A stretch of 37,319 bases of DNA, taken from assembly GCA_013820855.1 (NCBI GenBank), contig JACDHV010000005.1, forward strand, positions 1 through 37,319, written 5' to 3'. Within the stretch, counting starts at the first letter, position 1; each line of letters opens with the position of its first letter. The notes under the pieces are model-generated. The model saw only the letters and a list, made by a program, of their open reading frames with translations. It searched no databases and was not told the origin of the DNA. The position numbers and the translations under genes were made by a program. Below are positions 7,969 to 16,364 of the stretch, piece after piece. This stretch comes from Gemmatimonadales bacterium (lineage in GTDB: Bacteria > Gemmatimonadota > Gemmatimonadetes > Gemmatimonadales > GWC2-71-9).

Positions 7969-9005
7969 GCCCCGCATCGCCGAGCCATCCCACCGACCTG
8001 CTGGGCCGGCCGCTGCGCAACCTCCGCGTCTCCGTCACCGACCGCTGCAATCTCCGGTGCCGCTACTGCATGCCGGAGTCGGAGTACGTGTGGCTGCCGC
8101 GGGCGTCGATCCTCACCTTCGAGGAGATGGACCGGGTGGCGGGAGTCTTCGCCGGCCTGGGCGTGGCCAAGGTGCGGCTCACCGGAGGCGAGCCCCTGCT
8201 GCGGCACGACCTCGCGACCCTGGTGGCCCTGCTCGCGCGCCACGCGGACATCGGCGATCTCGCCCTGACCACCAACGGAGTCCTGCTCGAGCGTCAGGCC
8301 GCGGCGCTCCGTGACGCCGGGCTCCGTCGGGTCACGGTGAGCCTCGACACCCTCCGGCCGGAGCGCATGCGGGAGTTCGCCCGCAGCGCGCGCCACACCG
8401 ACGTAGTCGCCGGCATCGACGCGGCCAGAGCGGCGGGCTTCTCCTCCCTCAAGCTCAACACCGTGATCATCCGGGGGTACAACGAGGACGAGGTGCTCGA
8501 CCTCATGGAGTTCGCCCGCGGCCGGGGCGCGGAGCCCCGCTTCATCGAGTACATGGACGTGGGCGGGGCCACGGGATGGTCGATGGATCAGGTGGTGTCG
8601 CAGCGAGAGATCCTGGAGGTGGTGGCGCGGCGCTACGGCCCGGTCGAGCCGTTGCGCGAGGGGCAATGGGCCCCGGCCGAGCGGTTCGCGCTGCGCGACG
8701 GAACCGTGTTCGGCGTCATCGCCTCGACCACGGCGCCGTTCTGCCGCACCTGCGACCGGGCCCGTCTCACGGCGGACGGCACGTTCCTGCTCTGCCTCTA
8801 CGGAGAGGAGGGCGTCGATCTGCGCCAGCTGCTCCGCGGCGGCGCGACGGACGCGGAGATCTCGGCGGCCATCGCCGCCGCCTGGCGGGCGCGAGCCGAC
8901 CGCGGCGCGGAGGAACGGGCTGGGTTGTCGGAGCGGGGGGTTCTGCATCGAATCGAGAGCCTGCGCGCCGATCCGCGGCGTGAGATGCACACGCGCGGCG
9001 GCTGA
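7965..9005 (+). CDS. moaA: GTP 3',8-cyclase MoaA
   Basis: This radical SAM enzyme carries out the first step of molybdenum cofactor synthesis, turning GTP into 3',8-cyclo-GTP, which MoaC then processes. The N-terminal SAM cluster is C28-x3-C32-x2-C35 (DRCNLRCRYCMP). LTGGEP, TTNGVLL and SLDTL follow. The C-terminal GTP-binding cluster is C260-x2-C263-x13-C277. The protein ends in Gly-Gly, which is required for activity. Its 346 residues are normal. The GTG at 7965 overlaps the moaE stop; no ATG gives the conserved N-terminus. moaC is not in this window. Confidence 0.96.
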   Translation: MSPASPSHPTDLLGRPLRNLRVSVTDRCNLRCRYCMPESEYVWLPRASILTFEEMDRVAGVFAGLGVAKVRLTGGEPLLRHDLATLVALLARHADIGDLALTTNGVLLERQAAALRDAGLRRVTVSLDTLRPERMREFARSARHTDVVAGIDAARAAGFSSLKLNTVIIRGYNEDEVLDLMEFARGRGAEPRFIEYMDVGGATGWSMDQVVSQREILEVVARRYGPVEPLREGQWAPAERFALRDGTVFGVIASTTAPFCRTCDRARLTADGTFLLCLYGEEGVDLRQLLRGGATDAEISAAIAAAWRARADRGAEERAGLSERGVLHRIESLRADPRREMHTRGG

Positions 9006-9472
9006 TGGCGCTCCAGGTCGCGCTGATCCAGCCGCAGATCCCTCCCAACACCGGGAATATCGCCCGGCTCTGCGCCGCGACCGACGTCGCCCTCCACCTC
9101 ATCGAGCCGCTCGGCTACTCGCTCGAGGACACCGACCTGCGCCGCGCCGGTCTGGATTACTGGGGTGACGTGGATCTGTGGCGCCATTCGGACTGGTTCG
9201 CCTTCCGGGACGCGATGGACCGGAGCCGCTGCCTGTACTTCTCGGCCAGGGCCGAGCGGAGCTTCTGGGACGCGCCCTACGGGGCGAACAGCTGCCTCGT
9301 GTTCGGCAACGAGACCGAGGGCATGCCCGAGCGGATCCTGGAGAAGCACCCGGACCGCTCCTTCACCATCCCCATGCCGGGGCCGGTCCGGAGCCTCAAC
9401 CTGGCGACGGCCGTCGGAATCGTGCTCTACGAAGCGCTCCGCCAAACCACCCGCGCGAGGCTTTGCCGGTAG
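9005..9472 (+). CDS. trmL: tRNA (cytidine(34)-2'-O)-methyltransferase TrmL
   Basis: This SPOUT-class methyltransferase methylates the ribose of wobble base 34 in certain leucine tRNAs using SAM. The 155-residue protein has the family start VALIQPQIPPNTGNIARLC, the middle motif VFGNETEGMP and the knot sequence PMPGPVRSLNLATAVGIVLYE, where the SAM-binding trefoil knot forms. The start overlaps the moaA stop by one base (TGATG), so it belongs to the moa transcript although it has no role in cofactor synthesis. Confidence 0.93.
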   Translation: MALQVALIQPQIPPNTGNIARLCAATDVALHLIEPLGYSLEDTDLRRAGLDYWGDVDLWRHSDWFAFRDAMDRSRCLYFSARAERSFWDAPYGANSCLVFGNETEGMPERILEKHPDRSFTIPMPGPVRSLNLATAVGIVLYEALRQTTRARLCR

Positions 9473-9490
9473 TCCGTAAGCCGCTACCTT
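9462..9490 (+). promoter_or_regulatory. Possible promoter of the mdh-sdh operon
   Basis: TTTGCC at 9462-9467 and TACCTT at 9485-9490 are spaced by 17 bases. The upstream half overlaps the end of trmL. A leader of about 50 bases would run to the mdh start at 9548. The boxes are imperfect, so this is a candidate. Confidence 0.4.
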
Positions 9491-9547
9491 TCGCCGCCTT
9501 AGAGCATCGCGTTCGACCTCAACCTCAAGATCCGGAGCGGGGCTTTC

Positions 9548-10477
9548 ATGCTCGAGAAAGTGGCCGTGGTCGGGGCGGGGAACGTCGGGGCCACCGCGGC
9601 GCAACGGCTGGCGGAGAAGAACCTCGCTCGCACGGTGGTGATGATCGACGTGGTGGAAGGGGTGCCGCAGGGCAAGGCGCTCGACCAGTGGCAGTCCGGC
9701 CCCATCGAGGGCTTCGATGGCCGGATCGTCGGGAGCAACGGCTACGATCCCGCGGCGGGCGCCGACGTCGTCGTCGTGACCGCCGGGATCGCGCGGAAGC
9801 CCGGGATGAGCCGGGACGATCTCACGAAGACCAACGCCGGGATCGTGCGCTCGGTGTCCGAGCAGATCGCCCGCGTCGCTCCGGACGCCATCGTGGTGGT
9901 GGTCTCCAATCCACTGGACGTGATGTGCTACGTCGCGATGAAGACCACCGGTTTCCCCCGCGAGCGGGTTCTCGGCATGGCGGGCGTGCTCGACACGGCC
10001 AGGTATCGCATGTTCCTGGCGGAAGCGATGGACCTGTCGGCGCAGGACATCCAGGCGATGGTCCTGGGGGGGCACGGCGATACCATGGTGCCTCTGGTGA
10101 GCTATACCACCGTCTCCGGCATCCCGGTGGGCCAGTTGCTGGAACAGAGCCGCCTCGATGCCATCGTGGAGCGCACCCGGAACGGCGGCGCGGAGATCGT
10201 GGGCTACCTCAAGACAGGCTCCGCCTACTACGCCCCCAGCGCGGCCGCGGTCGAGATGGTGGAGGCGATCGCGCTCGACCGGAAGCGCCTGTTGCCCTGC
10301 TCGGCCTGGCTCCAGGGCGAATTCGGCCTGCGGGACGTGTTCTGCGGGGTGCCCTGCAAGCTGGGCCGCCGCGGGCTCGAGTCGATCGTGGACATCAGGC
10401 TGACCGAGCAGGAGCGAACCGACCTGCACAAGTCGGCCGAGGCGGTGCGGGCGATGCAGGCGATGGTGGGCGGGTGA
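9548..10477 (+). CDS. mdh: Malate dehydrogenase (LDH-like type)
   Basis: This NAD-dependent enzyme of the citric acid cycle oxidises malate to oxaloacetate in the cytoplasm. The 309-residue protein has the nucleotide-binding GAGNVG (9-14). R83 and R89 in ARKPGMSR bind substrate; an arginine there marks malate rather than lactate. D149 and R152 (LDTAR) and the catalytic H176 in GGHGDTM complete the site. It belongs to the LDH-like MDH group found in Bacteroidetes, Chlorobi and relatives. A CGGAGCGGGG site precedes the ATG. sdhC follows 13 bases after the stop, so malate and succinate oxidation appear to be co-expressed. Confidence 0.95.
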   Translation: MLEKVAVVGAGNVGATAAQRLAEKNLARTVVMIDVVEGVPQGKALDQWQSGPIEGFDGRIVGSNGYDPAAGADVVVVTAGIARKPGMSRDDLTKTNAGIVRSVSEQIARVAPDAIVVVVSNPLDVMCYVAMKTTGFPRERVLGMAGVLDTARYRMFLAEAMDLSAQDIQAMVLGGHGDTMVPLVSYTTVSGIPVGQLLEQSRLDAIVERTRNGGAEIVGYLKTGSAYYAPSAAAVEMVEAIALDRKRLLPCSAWLQGEFGLRDVFCGVPCKLGRRGLESIVDIRLTEQERTDLHKSAEAVRAMQAMVGG

Positions 10478-10490
10478 AAGGCACGCGGCG

Positions 10491-11159
10491 ATGAACCGGC
10501 TGCAGGTCCTGTGGCAGTCGACGGTCGGCAAGAAGGCGGTCATGGCGGTGACCGGCCTGGTGCTGGTCGCGTACCTCATCAGCCACGTGCTGGCCAACCT
10601 GCTGGTGTTCGACGGACCCGAGCGCGTCAATCGCTACGCGGCCCTGCTGCACGGCACCGGTGGGGCGCTGTGGAGCGCGCGGCTGGTGCTCCTGGTCGCC
10701 GTGATCCTGCACGTCGTGGCGGCGGTGCAGCTCACGCTCAGGAGCCGGGCGGCCCGGCCAAGCTCCTACGTCGCCGGCCGCGAGCCGCAGGCGTCGACGC
10801 TCGCCTCGCGCACCATCCGCTGGGGCGGAGCGCTGATCCTCGTCTTCCTCGTGTACCACATCCTGCACTTCACCACTGGCGGAGCCCATCCGGAGTTCAT
10901 CGAGCTCAACCCGTATCACAACGTGGCCACGGGCTTTCGGAATCCCCTGGTCGCGGGGTTCTACGCGATCGCCATGATCGCGGTCGGTCTGCACCTGTAC
11001 CATGGCGTGTGGAGCAGCGGCCGCAGCCTCGGCGTGAGCCGGCCCTCGCCGCGGCCCCTGCATCGGCGCCTCGCGCTGGCGCTGGCCGCGTTCGTCTGGC
11101 TCGGGTTCACGGCGATCGTGGTGGCGGGGTATCTGGGAGTGTTCGGCAGGGCCGGATGA
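10491..11159 (+). CDS. sdhC: Succinate dehydrogenase cytochrome b subunit (b558 type)
   Basis: This is the membrane anchor of complex II, carrying heme b and passing electrons from succinate to quinone. The 222-residue protein has five hydrophobic segments (about 15-40, 64-85, 110-128, 150-175 and 195-218). Candidate heme-ligand histidines are H32, H74, H123/H126 and H168/H171. One long cytochrome replaces separate SdhC and SdhD, as in the Bacteroidetes/Bacillus b558 family. The start has an AAAGG site upstream. The order C-A-B and the spacing to mdh and sdhA indicate one operon. Confidence 0.9.
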   Translation: MNRLQVLWQSTVGKKAVMAVTGLVLVAYLISHVLANLLVFDGPERVNRYAALLHGTGGALWSARLVLLVAVILHVVAAVQLTLRSRAARPSSYVAGREPQASTLASRTIRWGGALILVFLVYHILHFTTGGAHPEFIELNPYHNVATGFRNPLVAGFYAIAMIAVGLHLYHGVWSSGRSLGVSRPSPRPLHRRLALALAAFVWLGFTAIVVAGYLGVFGRAG

Positions 11160-11181
11160 TGCCTAGCGTGAAAGGTGACCA

Positions 11182-13140
11182 GTGACGAGCACAGTCGGAG
11201 CCGACGCGCCCGCCCGGAGCGCCCGCATGGACCTGCATTCCCGCGTGCCTTCGGGGCCCATCGAGCTGAAGTGGGACAAGCACCGCTTCGAGATGAAGCT
11301 GGTGAACCCCGCCAACAAGCGGAAGTACACCGTGCTCGTCGTGGGGAGCGGCCTCGCCGGCGCGGCGGCGGCCGCGACCCTGAGCGAGCTCGGCTACAAC
11401 GTGAAGTGCTTCTGCGTCCAGGATTCGCCGAGGCGGGCGCACAGCATCGCGGCGCAGGGCGGCATCAATGCCGCCAAGAACTACCGCAACGACGGCGACA
11501 GCATCTTCCGGCTGTTCTACGATACGGTGAAGGGTGGAGACTTCCGGGCGCGCGAGGCCAACGTCTACCGGCTGGCGCAGATCAGCGTCAACATCATCGA
11601 CCAGTGCGTGGCCCAGGGGGTGCCGTTCGCCCGGGAGTACGGCGGGCTGCTGGCGAACCGGTCGTTCGGCGGGGCGCAGGTGTCGCGGACGTTCTACGCG
11701 CGGGGCCAGACCGGACAGCAGCTGTTGCTGGGGGCGTACCAGCAGCTGGAGAAGGAGATCGCACGCGGCGGCGTCGCGATGTTCCCCCGCACGGAGATGC
11801 TCGACCTGATCGTGGTGGACGGCAGGGCGCGCGGCATCGTGGTGCGGGACATGGTGACCGGCCGGATCGAGACCCACATCGGCGATGCCGTCGTGCTGGG
11901 GACCGGCGGTTACGCGAACGTCTTCTACCTCTCGACCAACGCCAAGGGCTCCAACGCCACCGCCATCTGGCGGGCCCACAAGCGCGGGGCGCTCTTCGGC
12001 AACCCCTGCTACACCCAGATCCATCCGACCTGCATCCCCCAGGCCGGGGAGTACCAGTCGAAGCTCACCCTCATGAGCGAGTCGCTGCGGAACGACGGGC
12101 GGGTGTGGGTGCCCACGCGAGCGGGCGACGCCCGCCCACCGGACCAGATACCCGAGGAGGACCGGGACTACTACCTCGAGCGCCGCTACCCGAGCTTCGG
12201 CAACCTGGCGCCGCGCGACATCGCCTCCCGCGCGGCCAAGACCGTCTGCGACGAGGCTCGCGGCGTGGGCCCGGGCGGCCTCGGCGTCTACCTCGATTTC
12301 GCCGACGCCATCGGGCGGGTGGGCGCGGACGCCATCCGCGAGCGCTACGGCAACCTGTTCGAGATGTACGAGCGGATCACCGACGAGAACCCCTACCGTG
12401 TGCCGATGCGGATCTACCCCGCCGTCCACTACACGATGGGCGGCCTCTGGGTGGACTACAACCTGATGAGCAGCATTCCGGGCCTCCACGTGATCGGAGA
12501 GGCCAACTTCTCCGATCACGGCGCCAACCGGCTCGGCGCGAGCGCGCTCATGCAGGGCCTCGCCGACGGTTACTTCATCGTGCCCGCGACCGTGAGCGAT
12601 TATCTCGCCTCCACCAAGCTGGAGAAGATCGACGCCACGCACCCGGAGTGCCGGCTGGTTCAGGAGGAGACGGCGGTGTCCACCCGCCGGCTGCTCGGCA
12701 TCAAGGGCACCCGGACGGTGGATTCGTTTCACCGCGAGCTGGGCAGGATCATGTGGGACAAGTGCGGGATGGCACGCGACGCGCGGGGCCTGCAGGAGGC
12801 GCTGGCCCGGATTCCCGAGCTGCGTGAGGAGTTCTGGCGGAACGTCAACGTCCCCGGCAGCGATACCGAGCTCAACCAGGCGCTCGAGAAGGCCGGCCGC
12901 GTGGCCGACTTCCTGGAGCTGGGGGAGCTGATCTGCCGCGACGCGCTGCACCGCGAGGAGTCGTGCGGCGGCCATTTCCGCGAGGAGTATCAGACCGAGG
13001 AGGGCGAGGCGCTCCGAAACGACGAGCTGTTCGCCTACGTCGCGGCCTGGGAGTACACCGGCCGCGATGCCGAGCCGCGGCTGCATCGGGAGCCGCTGGA
13101 TTTCGAGTACGTGCATCTGGCGCAGCGGAGCTACAAGTGA
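11182..13140 (+). CDS. sdhA: Succinate dehydrogenase flavoprotein subunit
   Basis: This is the FAD subunit of complex II, oxidising succinate to fumarate. The 652-residue protein has a dinucleotide-binding VVGSGLAG near residue 54, the covalent FAD histidine H87 in HSIAAQGG, the substrate-site HPTCIPQ and HYTMGGLW motifs and the FAD-binding [12 protein letters not shown]. The insert pattern matches the SdhA that pairs with b558-type anchors. The GTG at 11182 is preferred because AAAGGTG lies just upstream. An ATG at 11227 would shorten it by 15 residues and leave the conserved fold intact. Confidence 0.95.
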   Translation: MTSTVGADAPARSARMDLHSRVPSGPIELKWDKHRFEMKLVNPANKRKYTVLVVGSGLAGAAAAATLSELGYNVKCFCVQDSPRRAHSIAAQGGINAAKNYRNDGDSIFRLFYDTVKGGDFRAREANVYRLAQISVNIIDQCVAQGVPFAREYGGLLANRSFGGAQVSRTFYARGQTGQQLLLGAYQQLEKEIARGGVAMFPRTEMLDLIVVDGRARGIVVRDMVTGRIETHIGDAVVLGTGGYANVFYLSTNAKGSNATAIWRAHKRGALFGNPCYTQIHPTCIPQAGEYQSKLTLMSESLRNDGRVWVPTRAGDARPPDQIPEEDRDYYLERRYPSFGNLAPRDIASRAAKTVCDEARGVGPGGLGVYLDFADAIGRVGADAIRERYGNLFEMYERITDENPYRVPMRIYPAVHYTMGGLWVDYNLMSSIPGLHVIGEANFSDHGANRLGASALMQGLADGYFIVPATVSDYLASTKLEKIDATHPECRLVQEETAVSTRRLLGIKGTRTVDSFHRELGRIMWDKCGMARDARGLQEALARIPELREEFWRNVNVPGSDTELNQALEKAGRVADFLELGELICRDALHREESCGGHFREEYQTEEGEALRNDELFAYVAAWEYTGRDAEPRLHREPLDFEYVHLAQRSYK

Positions 13141-13156
13141 GCCGAAAGGGAGCTCC

Positions 13157-13927
13157 ATGAACCTCATCCTCCACATCTGGCGGCAGGCCTCGCCGAGCGT
13201 GCCCGGTGCGATGGTCCGCTACGAAGCGCGGGACATCAGTCCAGACATGTCGTTCCTGGAGATGCTCGACGTGCTCAACGAGCGGCTCATGGAGCGCGGC
13301 GACGCGCCGATCGCCTTCGACCACGACTGCCGCGAGGGGATCTGCGGCTCGTGCAGCCTCATGATCGACGGCCTGGCACATGGGCCCCATCGCGGCACGG
13401 CCACCTGCCAGCTCCACATGCGGAGCTTCCGCGACGGCGCCGAGATCCGGATCGAGCCGTGGCGCGCGCGCGCCTTCCCGGTGGTGAAGGACCTGGTGGT
13501 GGATCGGGGCGCGCTCGACCGGATCATCGCGGCGGGTGGATTCATATCCGCGCCCACCGGCGGGGCGCAGGACGCGAACACGATTCTGGTCCCCAAGCCC
13601 GACGTGGACACCGCCATGGATGCGGCGCAGTGCATCGGATGCGGCGCCTGCGTGGCGGCCTGCCCCAACGGCTCGGCCTCACTCTTCACGGCGTCGAAGC
13701 TCACCCATCTGGGCCTCCTGCCGCAGGGTCAGCCCGAGCGCTACGCCCGCGCGCTGACCATGGTCCGGCGGATGGACCTGGAGAGCTTCGGCCACTGCAC
13801 GCTCCACGGCGAGTGCCAGGAGGCGTGCCCCAAGGAGATCAGCATCGACACGATCACGCGGATGAACCGTGACTTCCTTCGCGCCGGCCTCACCGCCGGC
13901 CGCGCGGCCGTGGCCGAATCGGACTGA
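13157..13927 (+). CDS. sdhB: Succinate dehydrogenase iron-sulfur subunit
   Basis: This is the electron-transfer subunit of complex II, linking FAD in SdhA to heme and quinone in SdhC. The 256-residue protein has [2Fe-2S] ligands C58, C63, C66 and C84. The ferredoxin domain has C159, C162, C165 and C169 ([12 protein letters not shown]), then C214, C220 and C224 ([12 protein letters not shown]), for the 4Fe and 3Fe clusters. A GAAAGGGAG site at 13144-13152 supports the ATG at 13157. The stop overlaps what seems to be a CTG start of the next gene. Confidence 0.95.
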   Translation: MNLILHIWRQASPSVPGAMVRYEARDISPDMSFLEMLDVLNERLMERGDAPIAFDHDCREGICGSCSLMIDGLAHGPHRGTATCQLHMRSFRDGAEIRIEPWRARAFPVVKDLVVDRGALDRIIAAGGFISAPTGGAQDANTILVPKPDVDTAMDAAQCIGCGACVAACPNGSASLFTASKLTHLGLLPQGQPERYARALTMVRRMDLESFGHCTLHGECQEACPKEISIDTITRMNRDFLRAGLTAGRAAVAESD

Positions 13928-15156
13928 CGCGCACTACCGCCGCCCTCCTGGCGCTCGTCCTGGCGGCCTGGATCGAACCCGCCAGGGCACAGTGGCCGCC
14001 GCGGGTTCATCTGGCCGGACATGCCGTCACCACGCTCACCCGCGCCGACCCCGTGCCGGGCGGCGGCGCCCTGGCCGAAGCTCGCATCGTTCAGCCGGCG
14101 TTGATGCTCCGCGTCCTGGGCCCCTCGCGCCTGACACTGCTCGCGACCGCCAGCCTCGAAGGTGCCACAATGGGCCGCGGCGAGCTCGCCCCGGGAGCGT
14201 GGGGCGAGGGCTTCGTTGACCGCCGGCATCCGCATACCTACCTGCACGAGCTGCTCCTCACCGCCGACGATCTGCTTGGCGACGCGGACGGAACCGCCAG
14301 GATCTCGCTAGCCGGCGGCAAGGGATTCGCGCCCTTCGGAACGGACGATCCGATGAGCCGGCCGGTGCTGCGCTATCCGGTCAACCACCACCTGGCGCAG
14401 ATCCTGGAGCGCGCGGTGGCGATCGTCGCGGTGCGCCGCGGCGGGGTGAGCGGCGAAATCGGGCTCTTCAACGGTGACGAGCCCGAACGGCCGGGACAGT
14501 GGCCGCGGATCGGCGGGCGGTTCGGCGACTCCTGGGCCGCGCGTCTCACGGTCGAGCCGATCGCCGGCCTCGAGGTCCAGGGGTCGCGCGCGCACGTCCA
14601 CTCGCCCGAGCACCGGCCGGGGGCCGGCACCGACCAGGCCAAGTGGAGTGTCTCGGCCCGCTGGGAGGGCGAGCTTCGGCAGCGCCCGACGTACGCACTC
14701 GTCGAATGGGCCAGGACTTCCGAGGCCGCCGGGTTCTTCGTCTTCTCGAGCCTTCTGGCGGAAGGTGCATGGGTCGGGGGCCGGCATCGTCTCCACTACC
14801 GATTCGAGCGAACCGAGCGCCCGGAGGAGCAGCGGGTTTCGGCATTCCGATCGCTGCGGCCGCACCTGGAGAATTCGATTCTCGGGATCACCCGCTGGAC
14901 GACCCACACCGCCGGCTACTCGGCGCCGAGCCTCGAGCGGAAGGGCATCGCCGTGCAGCCAATAGCGGAGATCTCCCTCGGGCGGGTGGCGAAGATCGGC
15001 GGGGGGCTCTTCGATCTGCGGCAGCTGTACGGCAGGAAGACGTTCTGGACCTGGACCCTCGGCGTGCGCGTGGGGTTCGGCGGCGGTACCCACCGGATGG
15101 GACGCTACGGCGCCGCGCTCAGCGGGCCTCTTCATAGGCATCGGGACGACACATGA
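13924..15156 (+). CDS. Predicted outer-membrane beta-barrel protein of unknown function, CTG start
   Basis: No family was recognised. The frame encodes a convincing signal peptide, [16 protein letters not shown] then EPARA before Gln, yet there is no ATG, GTG or TTG between the in-frame stop at 13870-13872 and that peptide. The first possible start is CTG at 13924, which overlaps the sdhB stop (CTGA). The next standard start, GTG at 14053, would remove the signal peptide. From CTG the protein has 410 residues. The mature part has many alternating, amphipathic, aromatic-rich strands (for example [23 protein letters not shown] and [15 protein letters not shown]), which suggests an outer-membrane barrel. 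It sits between sdhB and a lipoprotein gene, with overlaps on both sides. Function cannot be inferred from sequence. Confidence 0.7.
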   Translation: MTRTTAALLALVLAAWIEPARAQWPPRVHLAGHAVTTLTRADPVPGGGALAEARIVQPALMLRVLGPSRLTLLATASLEGATMGRGELAPGAWGEGFVDRRHPHTYLHELLLTADDLLGDADGTARISLAGGKGFAPFGTDDPMSRPVLRYPVNHHLAQILERAVAIVAVRRGGVSGEIGLFNGDEPERPGQWPRIGGRFGDSWAARLTVEPIAGLEVQGSRAHVHSPEHRPGAGTDQAKWSVSARWEGELRQRPTYALVEWARTSEAAGFFVFSSLLAEGAWVGGRHRLHYRFERTERPEEQRVSAFRSLRPHLENSILGITRWTTHTAGYSAPSLERKGIAVQPIAEISLGRVAKIGGGLFDLRQLYGRKTFWTWTLGVRVGFGGGTHRMGRYGAALSGPLHRHRDDT

Positions 15157-16364
15157 GCAAGCACGGCCTTCTGGCGACGACGCTCACGCTGACCCTCCTG
15201 CTGCTCGCCGCGACGGCGTGCGGCAGCGGGGACGAGGACAACGGCGGTCCTGCCGGCCCCCCGCCTCCGGGGGCGCCACCGCCGGGAAGCCTGTCGCTGC
15301 GCGTCGCGGCCGGCGGCGACAACGTGCCGGACCGCTACACCTCGGATCTCTGGGTGCACGGGAGCCGCGCCTACACCGGCACGTGGGGTGGCTCGGCGCG
15401 GGAGGGCAACGCCGGGGACGCACTCAAGATCTGGTCGTTGAACGGCACCGGCGCGCCGAGTCTGGAGGATTCGATCGTCGTGCCGGACATCTTTACCGTG
15501 AGTGACGTCGAGGTGAGCGCCGACGGGCACGTCCTGATGTTCAGCGCGGAGCTGGGCGCCGGGGCAGGACTGTACCTCTACGACCTCTCAGAGCCATCCG
15601 GCCCGGCCGCTCTCGACCGCGTGCTGGTGCCGAACGGCCTGCACACCGCCACGTTCGGGGAGATCGACGGCCGCCGGTACGCCTTCACCGCCAGGAACCC
15701 GCCCGAGCCCGCGCTCGAGATCTTCGACGTGACCGACCCTGCCGACATCGAGCCGGTTGCGACCGTCCCCATTCCGCCCCAATACGGCATTCACGACACC
15801 TATGTTCGCGACGGGCTGGCGTTCGTCTTCGCCTGGAACACGGGTGTGATCATTTATGACGTGGGGAACGGGATTCGGGGCGGATCTCCCACCGGCCCGG
15901 TGGAGGTCAGCCGGGTGGTGACCGACGGGGGCGCCACCAAGCACCCCGCGGTGCACAACGGGTGGTGGTTCCACAATCCGGTTACCCGGGAGGCGCGCTA
16001 CCTGTTCGTGGGCCAGGAGGGCCCCGGCATCGTCGGTGTCCAGGCCAGTGGCGACATCCACGTGGTGGACGTCTCGGATCTGGCGAATCCCCGCGAAGTG
16101 GCGCGCTTCAGCCTGCCGGGCGCGGGGGCACACAACTTCTGGATGGACGAGGCCCGCCAGGTCCTGTACGCCGCCTACTACAACGGCGGCGTGGTCGCGC
16201 TGGACGTCTCCGGCACGCTGGGCGGGGACCTGGAGGACCGGCTGATCGACCGGATCGAGCCCGGAGGGGCTGGCGACACCTATACCTGGGGCGTGATGCT
16301 GGCCAACGGCTCGCTCTATGCCAGCGACATGCTCAGCGGCCTGTGGCAGATCGCGGTGGAGTAG
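15153..16364 (+). CDS. LVIVD-repeat lipoprotein
   Basis: This is a 403-residue exported lipoprotein. The signal peptide ends in a lipobox (LLLLAATAC) with Cys at about residue 23, followed by a Pro/Gly-rich linker. The mature part contains repeats of the LVIVD type, as in LYLYDLSEPSG, LEIFDVTDPADIE, IHVVDVSDLANPRE and VVALDVSGT. Such repeats form beta-propellers in surface or periplasmic proteins, usually of unknown role. The ATG at 15153 overlaps the stop of the barrel gene, so the two are probably partners. The 3' end overlaps the convergent M1 peptidase gene by 32 bases. Confidence 0.82.
   Translation: MSKHGLLATTLTLTLLLLAATACGSGDEDNGGPAGPPPPGAPPPGSLSLRVAAGGDNVPDRYTSDLWVHGSRAYTGTWGGSAREGNAGDALKIWSLNGTGAPSLEDSIVVPDIFTVSDVEVSADGHVLMFSAELGAGAGLYLYDLSEPSGPAALDRVLVPNGLHTATFGEIDGRRYAFTARNPPEPALEIFDVTDPADIEPVATVPIPPQYGIHDTYVRDGLAFVFAWNTGVIIYDVGNGIRGGSPTGPVEVSRVVTDGGATKHPAVHNGWWFHNPVTREARYLFVGQEGPGIVGVQASGDIHVVDVSDLANPREVARFSLPGAGAHNFWMDEARQVLYAAYYNGGVVALDVSGTLGGDLEDRLIDRIEPGGAGDTYTWGVMLANGSLYASDMLSGLWQIAVE

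Noticed and set aside
8798-10630. 610-codon minus-strand frame opposite trmL and mdh
   Set aside because: Shadow of well-identified plus-strand genes with a low-complexity, His/Arg-rich translation.
11107-13176. 689-codon minus-strand frame opposite sdhA
   Set aside because: Codon-periodic shadow of sdhA; no domain, and the plus-strand gene is unambiguous.
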